From Myxococcales bacterium (GTDB lineage Bacteria; Myxococcota_A; Polyangia; Haliangiales; Haliangiaceae), in NCBI GenBank assembly GCA_016720595.1, contig JADKKI010000019.1:128357-192356 (forward strand): a stretch of 64,000 bases of DNA, written 5' to 3'. Shown piece after piece: positions 46,557 through 54,485 of this stretch. Each line of letters opens with the position of its first letter. The first letter of the stretch is position 1. The notes beneath the pieces are model-generated. The model did no database searches. It worked only from the letters and a program-made list of their open reading frames with translations, and had not been told where the DNA came from. A program made the position numbers and the translations under genes.

Positions 46557-47468
46557 ATGCGCGGCGACGTAGTGTTCCGGATCTACGGATGTCACGAGGG
46601 GCGTGAGCAAGACCTCGGCTTTGGCACGTACCGAACCGAGGAAGAAGCGCACGCGGAGATCGCAAAGCTTCAAGCTCGGGAGATGAACGGTGAGAACTGG
46701 GCCGCCCAGTACCACGACCAAGGATTTGTCGTGCGTCGGGTGATCGTCGAGACGGACTTCGAGCTGCCCGACCTCCCGAAGCCGCGAGATGCGTATGCGG
46801 TGAGGCTCACGAAGCGAGCGAACGCGCCGGGTACTTGGGATTCGACGGTCGTCGAGGTCCTCCGCCGGACCGATGCAGCGGGCGGGCTTCAGAAAGTGGG
46901 CGAGTACGTTCGAAGCTACGCGATGCTGCACACGTTCGAGCCATTTCGGCAGGGCGGTCACCACTACGCGCTGATCTCGCCGAACTACACCCGAACCGCG
47001 GTGCTCGATCTCGCCACCGGCACCGTGATCGCGGAAGAGACCGAAGAGGAGCCGGGTATGGGCTTCTGTCCTGTTGGCTTCTATGTGCCCGACTGGTGGG
47101 ACGTGCATGACGGGTCGATCATCCCGGGAAGCGAGAGCTGGAGCGAGGATCGGGAATGGCCATCAGGCGACTCCGGCTTCGTCTGGGGATGCCATTGGGG
47201 GGATGACACTTCCTGGAAAGTGCAGCATCTCGACCTGCGCAACATCCGAGATGGGATCGTGAAGCGAGACGATCGGTTCGGATACGTCAAGTTGGCGACG
47301 CACTCGTGGAGCCCGCCCTGGACCGACCTCGAGCGCGCGACGAAGACGCGATCGGAGGAGCCCGGCTTCATCCGCGTATCCCGCTACGGTGGTGTATCTC
47401 GCGTGGGCTTCGATGTGGAGCTGGAGTTCGATCTGCACACCGGAGCAGCCCGCGGCAAGACAGACTGA
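46557..47468 (+). CDS. Hypothetical protein, unknown family
   Basis: The 303-residue product starts at an ATG with a good ribosome site (GGGAGG at 46545-46550, 6 bases upstream). It has no signal and no membrane helix. The N-terminal 60 residues (FRIYGCHEGREQDLGFGTYR, then EEEAHAEIAKLQ) look like a small alpha-beta module. The central part has aromatic-rich strands (WDVHDGSIIPGS, GFVWGCHWGDD) that suggest a beta-rich domain. No function can be given. It lies in the tRNA-adjacent patch of genes without recognised homologues. Confidence 0.65.
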   Translation: MRGDVVFRIYGCHEGREQDLGFGTYRTEEEAHAEIAKLQAREMNGENWAAQYHDQGFVVRRVIVETDFELPDLPKPRDAYAVRLTKRANAPGTWDSTVVEVLRRTDAAGGLQKVGEYVRSYAMLHTFEPFRQGGHHYALISPNYTRTAVLDLATGTVIAEETEEEPGMGFCPVGFYVPDWWDVHDGSIIPGSESWSEDREWPSGDSGFVWGCHWGDDTSWKVQHLDLRNIRDGIVKRDDRFGYVKLATHSWSPPWTDLERATKTRSEEPGFIRVSRYGGVSRVGFDVELEFDLHTGAARGKTD

Positions 47469-47588
47469 CGTCCACCGGCCTTCGATGCACTGGTTCGAGC
47501 TGTGAACGACTGGGACGCAACGCGCGCGCTTTCGCACTCCGGTCTTGGCCCGCGCCGGGGGTATCCTGGAGGGCGCAGCATCTCGACG

Positions 47589-47926
47589 ATGAGCGACGAC
47601 CTGGACGACTCCGAACAGCTCGAAGGTGACCGACAGACCGTCGCGTCACTGATCTCGGCCGGTGATCCCCTCACGAAGGCTCGTCAGGTCGACCACTGGA
47701 TCTACTTCCCGACGGCCGCTGCGCGCGATCGGTTCCTGGGCGAGGGCCCCCCGCGCCAGCCCCCGGCGACGGGCCCGGGGGGGGGGCCACCCGCCCTGCC
47801 GCCTCCCGGGGAGCCGATGACGTCGACCTCGCGTCCATTCACGCGGTGGTCATGACGTTGTTCAGGGCTGCGCAGCGACAGGGCGGCGACTACGATGGCT
47901 GGGAGTGCCCGGTCGAGGCGGACTGA
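47589..47926 (+). pseudogene. RraB-like ribonuclease-activity regulator, frameshifted
   Basis: The N-terminal part (ATG 47589) reads SEQLEGDRQTVASLISAGDP, KARQVDHWIYFPTAAARDRF, matching the RraB family, whose members regulate RNase E. The frame then enters a low-complexity G/C/P stretch with a run of ten G (47777-47786), after which the family C-terminus (SIHAVVMTLF, QGGDYDGWECPVEAD) resumes in another frame (codon phase changed by one lost or two gained bases) and ends at 47924-47926. The homopolymer makes a sequencing error possible, but the altered middle is hard to explain by one indel alone. Confidence 0.72.
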
Positions 47927-48123
47927 CCGGACCTCGGCATTTAGTGGCGGCGGGTCTGTTTGACGCGATGCTCATCGCGTGGCTCCGCGCGCCTTGGTGA
48001 TCACTGAAGTGGGAACCGTTCGTGTCGGCGAATACCCAGCGCTCGGTTCCATCGGCCGGCGCCGGCTACCGCCTCTCACGCGGAGATCGACACCGCGCTC
48101 CAAGCTGAGCGTATTGTAGCGAC

Positions 48124-48849
48124 GTGATCGTCGTGAGCTGGAACGTCCTCCACCGCATTCACGCGGTGAACTGGAGCGAGCCCGCGATCCGCCAGTGGAC
48201 CGACGAGCGCACGCGCATCGGCTCGATCGCGGACTTCATCGCGGCCACCAAGGCCGACGTGATCTGCCTGCAGGAAGTCTCCGGCGATCAGCTCGCGATG
48301 CTGCGCGACATCGAGAAAGGCGAGCTGTTCGTCACCAGGTACCCGCGCGTGCCCACGTTCCGCGAGCCGACCACCGAAGCGATGCGCGATCCCGCCGAAT
48401 ACCTCGTGATCATCGTGCGCGACACCGGTGCGCGACTCGTGCGTGCCGAGGCGTTCCCGACCGACGCCGGCAAGGGCTTCCAGCGCGTCGAGCTCGCGAA
48501 CCTGACGACCGTGATCAACGCGCACGTGAGCTATGGCGAGAAGCGGACCGCCCAGCTCGCGCGGCTCGCCGTCGAAGCGCGACAAGCACCCGGCCTCGCA
48601 GTGGTGTGCGGTGACTTCAACGCGGACCGCGCCACGTGCGCGCACGACCTCGGCGAGGGCTTCGTCGCTGCGGTGCCGCTCGACGGGCTTCACACGCGCC
48701 CACGGCAAGCGCCGAGCGAGAAGTCACAGGACATCGATCACGCCTTCGTACTCGGTGGGGACGTGCTCGAAGCGTCCGTGCTCGGCGCCGAGGGGCGTTC
48801 GGACCACAACCCGGTGCGCGTGACGCTGCGCTTCCCGACCGCGCCCTGA
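48124..48849 (+). CDS. Endonuclease/exonuclease/phosphatase-family protein
   Basis: The 241-residue product has the catalytic motifs of the EEP superfamily in order: SWNVL, LQEVSG, GDFNADR, IDHAFV and SDHNPV. These hold the metal and the catalytic His/Asp. Members cleave phosphodiester bonds in nucleic acids or small phosphoesters, so the substrate is not clear. A GTG start is used; the frame begins right at the first conserved strand. It is convergent with the Hsp70-like gene on the minus strand. Confidence 0.85.
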   Translation: MIVVSWNVLHRIHAVNWSEPAIRQWTDERTRIGSIADFIAATKADVICLQEVSGDQLAMLRDIEKGELFVTRYPRVPTFREPTTEAMRDPAEYLVIIVRDTGARLVRAEAFPTDAGKGFQRVELANLTTVINAHVSYGEKRTAQLARLAVEARQAPGLAVVCGDFNADRATCAHDLGEGFVAAVPLDGLHTRPRQAPSEKSQDIDHAFVLGGDVLEASVLGAEGRSDHNPVRVTLRFPTAP

Positions 48850-48923
48850 CGCGCTCACCCACAGGCGCAGTCGTGCAGATGGGTGACTCCAGGGGCTACC
48901 CGTTGTGCGGTCCGCTTCCAGGG

Positions 48924-50117
48924 CTAGCCGCGCAGGATGCCCGAGTGCACGGCGGCCCCCAGAGCCACGATCTCGTCGGGGTTTCCCCCTGTGTGATCGG
49001 AGTTGGCCCCGGTCCGGACCGGCCTACCAAAGACGGCAGCCGCGCGCTCCTGTATGGCCGGCATCCGCGCCATGCCACCGACAAGCAGCACGTGATCGAG
49101 ATCGGACGGCGTGCAGCGCGCGGCGACCAATGCGGCGAGGCACGGTGACTCGAGGCGATCGAGCAGCGCCTTACATGCATGCTCGAGCTGGCCGCGATCG
49201 AGCTCGCGCTCCAGGTGCAAGGGCCCTTGCTCCACATTCACGATGAACGGCATGGTGACGTTGGCCATCGTCGCGCTCGACAGCTGGATCTTTGCGCGCT
49301 CGGCGCACGCCTTGAGCTGTTGCTGCAGCCAGACAGGCGTCGGGACCGGCCTCGGGTCCTGCCCTGTAACCCGCCGCAGATCCACCCCGTGCTCGGCCAT
49401 GAAGTCGTCCGCGAGCATGCCGACGATCGCGCGATCGAACGCATCCCCGCCGAGCGACGGATCGCTACGCGTCGCCAGCACCTTGGACGCGCCGTGCTCG
49501 ATCCAGACGATCGACACATCGAGCGTGCCACCTCCCAGGTCGAGCACCGCGATCCGCTGGTCATGCTGCCGGTGCACACCATACGCGAGCGCCGCCGCGG
49601 TCGGCTCGTCCAGGAGCGCCCGCAGTGTGAGCCCCGCGATCGCGCAGGCATCTGTGATCGCCTGCCGCTGCACGTCGTCAAAGGACGCCGGCACGGCGAC
49701 CACGGCCTCGACGACGGTGTCGTCCAGGTAGTGCTCGGCGACGCGCTTGATGTTCGCCAGTAGGTGCGCCGCGATCTCGTTGGGCGAGCGCCGCGCCCCG
49801 GCGACGTCGATCCACGCGTCACCGTTCGTGGCGGCAACCACGGCGTACGGCCACTGCCTGGCGAGCTCTTGCACGTATGGGTCGCTCGCCTTGCGTCCGA
49901 GCAACTGCTTCACGCCGAACACGGTGGCGTCGAAGTTGCTGAACCACTCCCGCCTGCTGTCGCGGCCAACGGCAACCTCGCCGTCCTCGTTCCACGAGAC
50001 CAAGGACGGAATCGTCCGGTCGCCGGACTCGGTGTGCATCACGATTGCCCGGCTGTCCTCGAGGACGGCGATGCACGACGTCGTAGTGCCTATGTCGATC
50101 CCGACGGTACGCCCCAT
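48924..50117 (-). CDS. Hsp70-like ATPase lacking the substrate-binding domain
   Basis: The 397-residue product has the Hsp70 nucleotide-binding domain: VGIDIGTTTSCIAVL, VGRDSR, EAVVAVPASFDDVQRQAI, and the phosphate/adenosine motifs LDLGGGTLDVSIV and LLVGGMARMPAIQERA. It ends just after the NBD (about residue 397), with no beta-sandwich substrate domain or lid. Normal DnaK is about 640 residues. It would be an ATPase without a chaperone grip, perhaps regulatory or a partner-dependent form. It is divergent from the 133-residue gene at 50234. Confidence 0.85.
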   Translation of the reverse strand: MGRTVGIDIGTTTSCIAVLEDSRAIVMHTESGDRTIPSLVSWNEDGEVAVGRDSRREWFSNFDATVFGVKQLLGRKASDPYVQELARQWPYAVVAATNGDAWIDVAGARRSPNEIAAHLLANIKRVAEHYLDDTVVEAVVAVPASFDDVQRQAITDACAIAGLTLRALLDEPTAAALAYGVHRQHDQRIAVLDLGGGTLDVSIVWIEHGASKVLATRSDPSLGGDAFDRAIVGMLADDFMAEHGVDLRRVTGQDPRPVPTPVWLQQQLKACAERAKIQLSSATMANVTMPFIVNVEQGPLHLERELDRGQLEHACKALLDRLESPCLAALVAARCTPSDLDHVLLVGGMARMPAIQERAAAVFGRPVRTGANSDHTGGNPDEIVALGAAVHSGILRG

Positions 50118-50233
50118 CTACCGCCGATCATAGTTCGCGTCCGTCGTCCGACCAACTCGGCGAGCGCGATCTTGTCGATGTGCTCGCGCGAATCCGCATT
50201 CGCCACCCGTGATGATAGCTTCGCTGCACAGCA

Positions 50234-50635
50234 ATGCGTGAGGGATGGAGCGGCGACGACTACTTGATCCTGTTCGATGAGGACGCGGCTCGGCTTCACG
50301 CCGCCTACGGCCTCACGTCCACGCTCCCCGGATATCGCCTGCTCGGCCTCCGAAGCTGGGATGACTTCATCATCGAGGACAGTCGGGGCGCGCGCTTCAC
50401 GATCCCCACCGTCCCCACCGATCCGTCGTACCTGGCGCCATTCGAAATCGCCGACGGCCCCACTCTCGAGCCCGACGAGAAGGTGCACGGGCGCATCAAG
50501 TGGTACGTCACGCCGCTGGTGTTCGGCGGCGCTCCGGATCTCGACGACAACGTGAGCTGGATCCCGCTGGATCAGCACACGAAGCTCGTCGTCTGGTGGA
50601 ACCAGAAGTACCTCGAGCTTCGGACAAGCCGCTAA
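50234..50635 (+). CDS. Hypothetical protein, possible SMI1/immunity-like small domain
   Basis: The 133-residue product has no signal or membrane helix. It contains a pattern with two hydrophobic strands and an aromatic centre (SWDDFIIEDSRG, GRIKWYVTPLVFGG, HTKLVVWWNQKYLEL), which in my memory resembles some bacterial toxin-immunity proteins; this is weak. It lies divergent from the SBD-less Hsp70 with only a 116-base gap. The functional assignment is a guess, but the gene is likely real given the start and composition. Confidence 0.5.
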   Translation: MREGWSGDDYLILFDEDAARLHAAYGLTSTLPGYRLLGLRSWDDFIIEDSRGARFTIPTVPTDPSYLAPFEIADGPTLEPDEKVHGRIKWYVTPLVFGGAPDLDDNVSWIPLDQHTKLVVWWNQKYLELRTSR

Positions 50636-50663
50636 CCAGCTCGCCGACGTGCGCTGCGTCCAC

Positions 50664-52421
50664 TCACGGAACGCAGGACCCGCCCGAGGGGGCGACGGCC
50701 GGGATGCCACTACACGTCGGCGTGAAGTTGATGGCGTTGCCGCAGTAGCCGACGGGCGACGCCAATAGATTCTTCACGCAGGTCGGCGAGCCACAGTCGG
50801 CCTGGTCGCAACACAGGCGCAAGCACGCGCCGCTGTTCGGGTCCTGCCCATCGAGGAGGCGACACCAGTATCCGGGTCCGCACGCCGGCGAGCCACCCGG
50901 CACGCACCCGGCGCACAGGCCGGCGGTCCCCGCTTGCTTGCACGCGAACCCGTTGCGGCTCGGGCCCACGCTGCACACCTGACCGGTCGGGCACGGCGAC
51001 GTCGCCAGCGGATTGCACGAAGCGGGCGGCTCCGGCAAAGCATCCGCGAGCTGCGGCGTCGGCACGTCGACGATGTCCGGCGTGATGAACGACCAGCGCG
51101 GGCGGAGATACGTGTGCGGGCCGCCCGCGGTGAAGGTCACCGGATAGGTCTGGCTCACCACCGTGTAGATTCGAGCCCCGGTCGAGTACAGCCGCCACAG
51201 GGTGTAGCCCGTCACAGCGATGGAGTCGTTCCACAGCTCCGTCACCTGCCCGTTCGCGATGCGCACGATGCGCGGCGGGACGAGCGTCCCAAGGGGCGGG
51301 CGGATCATCGCGTACAGCGTTCCATCGTCGGTGGCGGCCAGATCGGAGTTGTCGCCGACGCTGTCCTCGATCGCGCCTGGTGCTGGCACCGTGGAGTCCA
51401 GGGACAGGGTCGCGGTCGCGCGGTCGAAGCGATAGACGGCCCAGGTGTTCGCGACGGTGTCGACGAGCACGACCCAGGCGTTGCTCGGTGTCGTGACCAC
51501 ATGGATCTCGTGGATGGTCGTCGCGACCGGCTGCATGGCCACCCTGCGCAGGATCTTTCTCCCTGGCGTCGACGACGCTTCCGCCACGCCCGTGAGCACG
51601 TCGAGGTGGACGCGCCCCCCGGGTGAACGGACGAGCTCGAACAGGTACGGCCGCCCTCCGGGTGGATAGAACGCGGCGCTGTTGCGCCCGGGATATGCCA
51701 CCTGATCGCAGAAGGTGGTGATCGTGTCCATGAACAGGTCGTCGGGGAGCACGAGCTCGCGCCGCTCGGCGATGAAGTTCTGCACCGTGCTCGCGCCCTG
51801 AGGTCGTAGATACAGCGCCGATGGGCACGCGACGCCACCGGACGCATCCGGTCCGTCGCCGACGACGGCAATCTCGAGCGCCGGGGTCACGATCAGCGAA
51901 CGCTCGTCCTCGGGACCGATCGCCGCGTCAGCGACCGAGAGGACCTCCTCGTCGGTGTACGTGTCGTTCACCGGATCCAGCGTGAAGCGGTGCAACGACA
52001 GATAGGCGTTCCATGCGTAGTACGCGTCGGCCCGGTCGCGGACGGCCGGCACGCCAAAGCCATCGCCGCGAAAGGCGCCATGGAGCGGCGGGTGGTCTTC
52101 GTGGGTCGCGTCGAACGAGATCCAGACATCCTCACCGTTGGAGAGGCCCGAGCCGGCTGGCGCGCCGGGCGCTCGCTCGCGGACGCTCATGTGCACGCGA
52201 CCTGCCGTGGCACCGATGAAGTCCGCCCGGACCGGCGCGAAGTCGTAGGGGAAGTAACCGGCGGCCGGATCCGGCTCGTCGGGATAGGTCGCCACGGTTC
52301 GCCAGCCCATGCCGGCGCGGATCACGCTCGGCGGAACCTTCCCACCTGGTGTCCCGGCGTCATCACCACAACCCGTGGCCAGGACTGCGACCAACGTCAC
52401 GTAGAACACCCGACGCACCAT
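50664..52421 (-). CDS. Large secreted lipoprotein with Cys-rich C-terminus
   Basis: The 585-residue product has a lipoprotein signal, MVRRVFYVTLVAVLATGC. The N-terminal 450 residues look like a beta-propeller or repeated beta sheets (YRFDRATATLSLDS, ATDDGTLYAMIRP). The C-terminal 120 residues are Cys-rich and EGF-like or small-knot-like (CPTGQVCSVG, CAGCVPGGSP, LRLCCDQADCG). It is likely a cell-surface adhesion or binding protein. ATG 52421 was chosen because of the signal; a long antisense-type frame extends upstream. A degraded GST gene lies nearby on the other strand. Confidence 0.8.
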   Translation of the reverse strand: MVRRVFYVTLVAVLATGCGDDAGTPGGKVPPSVIRAGMGWRTVATYPDEPDPAAGYFPYDFAPVRADFIGATAGRVHMSVRERAPGAPAGSGLSNGEDVWISFDATHEDHPPLHGAFRGDGFGVPAVRDRADAYYAWNAYLSLHRFTLDPVNDTYTDEEVLSVADAAIGPEDERSLIVTPALEIAVVGDGPDASGGVACPSALYLRPQGASTVQNFIAERRELVLPDDLFMDTITTFCDQVAYPGRNSAAFYPPGGRPYLFELVRSPGGRVHLDVLTGVAEASSTPGRKILRRVAMQPVATTIHEIHVVTTPSNAWVVLVDTVANTWAVYRFDRATATLSLDSTVPAPGAIEDSVGDNSDLAATDDGTLYAMIRPPLGTLVPPRIVRIANGQVTELWNDSIAVTGYTLWRLYSTGARIYTVVSQTYPVTFTAGGPHTYLRPRWSFITPDIVDVPTPQLADALPEPPASCNPLATSPCPTGQVCSVGPSRNGFACKQAGTAGLCAGCVPGGSPACGPGYWCRLLDGQDPNSGACLRLCCDQADCGSPTCVKNLLASPVGYCGNAINFTPTCSGIPAVAPSGGSCVP

Positions 52422-52475
52422 CGAACCAGCGTACCAGAAGGGCGACGCAGCCCGCGTGTCGCGCCGCGACTGTAG

Positions 52476-52796
52476 ATCTACCCGACGTTCACCTACGGCG
52501 ATACGCCGGCGAAGTGGGTCGGTGAGGAGGCAGGGCCGAAGCTGTTCAGCGCCACGCATGCCCATCGCAAGCAGCTGTGGTTGCAATACGAGGGTGCGGC
52601 GAAGGGGCCGTGGTTCCTCGGCGAGCAGCGGAGCATGCTCGATGTCTACGTCTCGGCCGCGAGCCACTGGCGCCCGCGACGCAACTGGTTCAAGGACAAC
52701 GCGCCGAAGCTGTTCGCGATCGCGAGCGGCGTCGACGGGGATCCGTTGCTTCAGCCTCTGTGGAAGCGCGAGTTCTCGGGCTACGCGGCGAGCTGA
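52476..52796 (+). pseudogene. Glutathione S-transferase C-terminal remnant
   Basis: From 52476 a translated segment of about 106 residues (IYPTFTYGDTPAKWVGEE, then WLQYEGAAKGPWFLGEQRSM and W-x-PRRNWFKDNAPKL) matches the C-terminal helical domain of glutathione S-transferases. A TAG stop lies directly before it, no start codon precedes it in frame, and the N-terminal thioredoxin-like domain is missing. It is therefore a broken gene. The sensor-kinase genes begin 60 bases downstream. Confidence 0.7.
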
Positions 52797-52856
52797 ACGC
52801 ACACCATCCGACAGACACCCCCTCGATCGGCACCCGGAGCGGTCGATGTCCTACCA

Positions 52857-54485
52857 GTGTCTGTCCCAACTCGAGAGCGGGCTGCCGAGCCCGTGCTCGC
52901 CGAGACAGATCGCACGCTGATCATCGCGATCCCGCTCCTCGTGATCACCGTTGCCGTCGGGCGACCGTCAGTAGCCGGCGTCTGGATCGTCATCGGCGCC
53001 CTCTGCCTCGCGTTCACGCTCACGATGGCCGTGCTCGGTCGCGCCGGCCGCGCCCCGTGGCGTGGCGTGGGCTACGCGATCGTGACGCTGATCCCCGCGC
53101 TCGGTACGCTGTGGACCATCGGACCGGTGACCGGGTCCGGCGCCATGATCGGACTCGCTGTCCTGTTCGCCGGTGCGTTCCTGCCGCGCGCGTACCTCGT
53201 CGTCGTGGTGGTCGCGGTGATCGCCGCGGTGATCGCGCGGGCAGGCTTCGGCGGAACCATTGGCCTCGAGTCCGTCGACGGTCGCTTCGAGGTCCACACG
53301 TCCCTGTGGCTGGCCACCGCCATCGCGAGCGGCCTGTTGCTGTGGGTCGGGATGCGCGTGCTCTCTGCGCTCGTCGCCTCTCTCGAGGCCTCGTACACGC
53401 GTGCCGCCGACGCCTATCAGCGCGGGACCGAGACTCGGCGCCAGCTCGAAGCCTCTCGGCTGGAGCTCGAAGAGCTCGCGCAGGTCGAGATGGTCGGACG
53501 CCTGGCAGGCGGTGTCGCGCACGACGTGAACAACGCGCTCGCGGCGATCTTCGCCTCGTTCGAGGACCTCGCGCAGGGCGTCACCACCTCCGAGCAGCGC
53601 CGGCACGTGACCGAGCTCGAGTCCGCGTCGCACCACGCGGCCGATCTCGTGCGAGATCTTCTGTGGATCGGTCGCAAGTTCCCCTCGTCAACGACCTCGG
53701 TCGCCGACCTCGGCACGACCATCCGCGCATGCCTCGAGCGCGTGGAGCGCGTCGCGCCGGGGCTCACCGTCGCTCTCGAGCTCGAGCATGACGCCCAGCT
53801 TGCCGTCTCGCCCGAACACCTCGAGCAGATCCTGTTCGGCCTCCTCGTCGGTGCACATCGCTCGGGCGTCACCCGGCTCGCGCTGGCGACTCGCGGCGTG
53901 TCCGACGGGCAGCTCGAGATCTCCTTGCGCGCTGTCGAGACCAAGACCTCGTCGGCGATCCGGCCGCGCGCGATGCAGGTGCAGCTCAGCGTCTCCGCCG
54001 CGAGACAGCTCGTGGGCCAATCGGGAGGCTCGTTGACCATCAGTGACGCGGGCGACCCGCTCGCCGTCGCGGTGTGTCTCCCCCGCGCGTCGAGTGATCG
54101 CAGCGGAGCGCCCCGGCCGCGTGGCCGCTTGAGAACCGCACTCGTCGTCGAGGACGAGCCGATGGTGCTGCGCCGCCTGTGTCAGCTCGTCGCGCGCCGT
54201 GGCTACGAGGTCACGCCTGCGAGCTCCATGGCCGAGGGCCTCGCACTCCTCGCGGCCAATCCCGATCTCCTGATCACCGACCTCCAGCTCCCCGACGGCT
54301 CGGGCGAGGACATCGCGATCGCTTCGTTCGAGCGGGCGCCGATGCGGCCGATCATCGTGTGTTCCGGCTTCAATGCCGACGACCTCCGAAGCGAACGCTT
54401 GAGCGGCGCACCTCTCACCTTCGTCGCCAAACCGTTTACCGCCGCCGATCTCGAGGCGGCGCTTCCTGATCCGTCCACCCGATGA
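52857..54485 (+). CDS. Hybrid sensor histidine kinase with receiver domain but degenerate ATPase domain
   Basis: The 542-residue product has about six membrane helices, then a DHp domain with the acceptor His222 (LAGGVAHDVNNALAAI), then a C-terminal receiver with acidic DE pair (VVEDEP), phospho-acceptor Asp475 (LLITDLQLPDGSG) and the Lys of AKPF. The catalytic ATP-binding domain between them is degraded: the N-box Asn is replaced (ILFGLLVGAHRSG, with Gly328 and Gly332), no DxGxG G1 box is present, and the G2 box reads MQVQLSV. The protein therefore likely cannot bind ATP by the usual mode. It overlaps the next gene by four bases (ATGA), which codes a protein with the complementary set. Confidence 0.85.
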   Translation: MSVPTRERAAEPVLAETDRTLIIAIPLLVITVAVGRPSVAGVWIVIGALCLAFTLTMAVLGRAGRAPWRGVGYAIVTLIPALGTLWTIGPVTGSGAMIGLAVLFAGAFLPRAYLVVVVVAVIAAVIARAGFGGTIGLESVDGRFEVHTSLWLATAIASGLLLWVGMRVLSALVASLEASYTRAADAYQRGTETRRQLEASRLELEELAQVEMVGRLAGGVAHDVNNALAAIFASFEDLAQGVTTSEQRRHVTELESASHHAADLVRDLLWIGRKFPSSTTSVADLGTTIRACLERVERVAPGLTVALELEHDAQLAVSPEHLEQILFGLLVGAHRSGVTRLALATRGVSDGQLEISLRAVETKTSSAIRPRAMQVQLSVSAARQLVGQSGGSLTISDAGDPLAVAVCLPRASSDRSGAPRPRGRLRTALVVEDEPMVLRRLCQLVARRGYEVTPASSMAEGLALLAANPDLLITDLQLPDGSGEDIAIASFERAPMRPIIVCSGFNADDLRSERLSGAPLTFVAKPFTAADLEAALPDPSTR

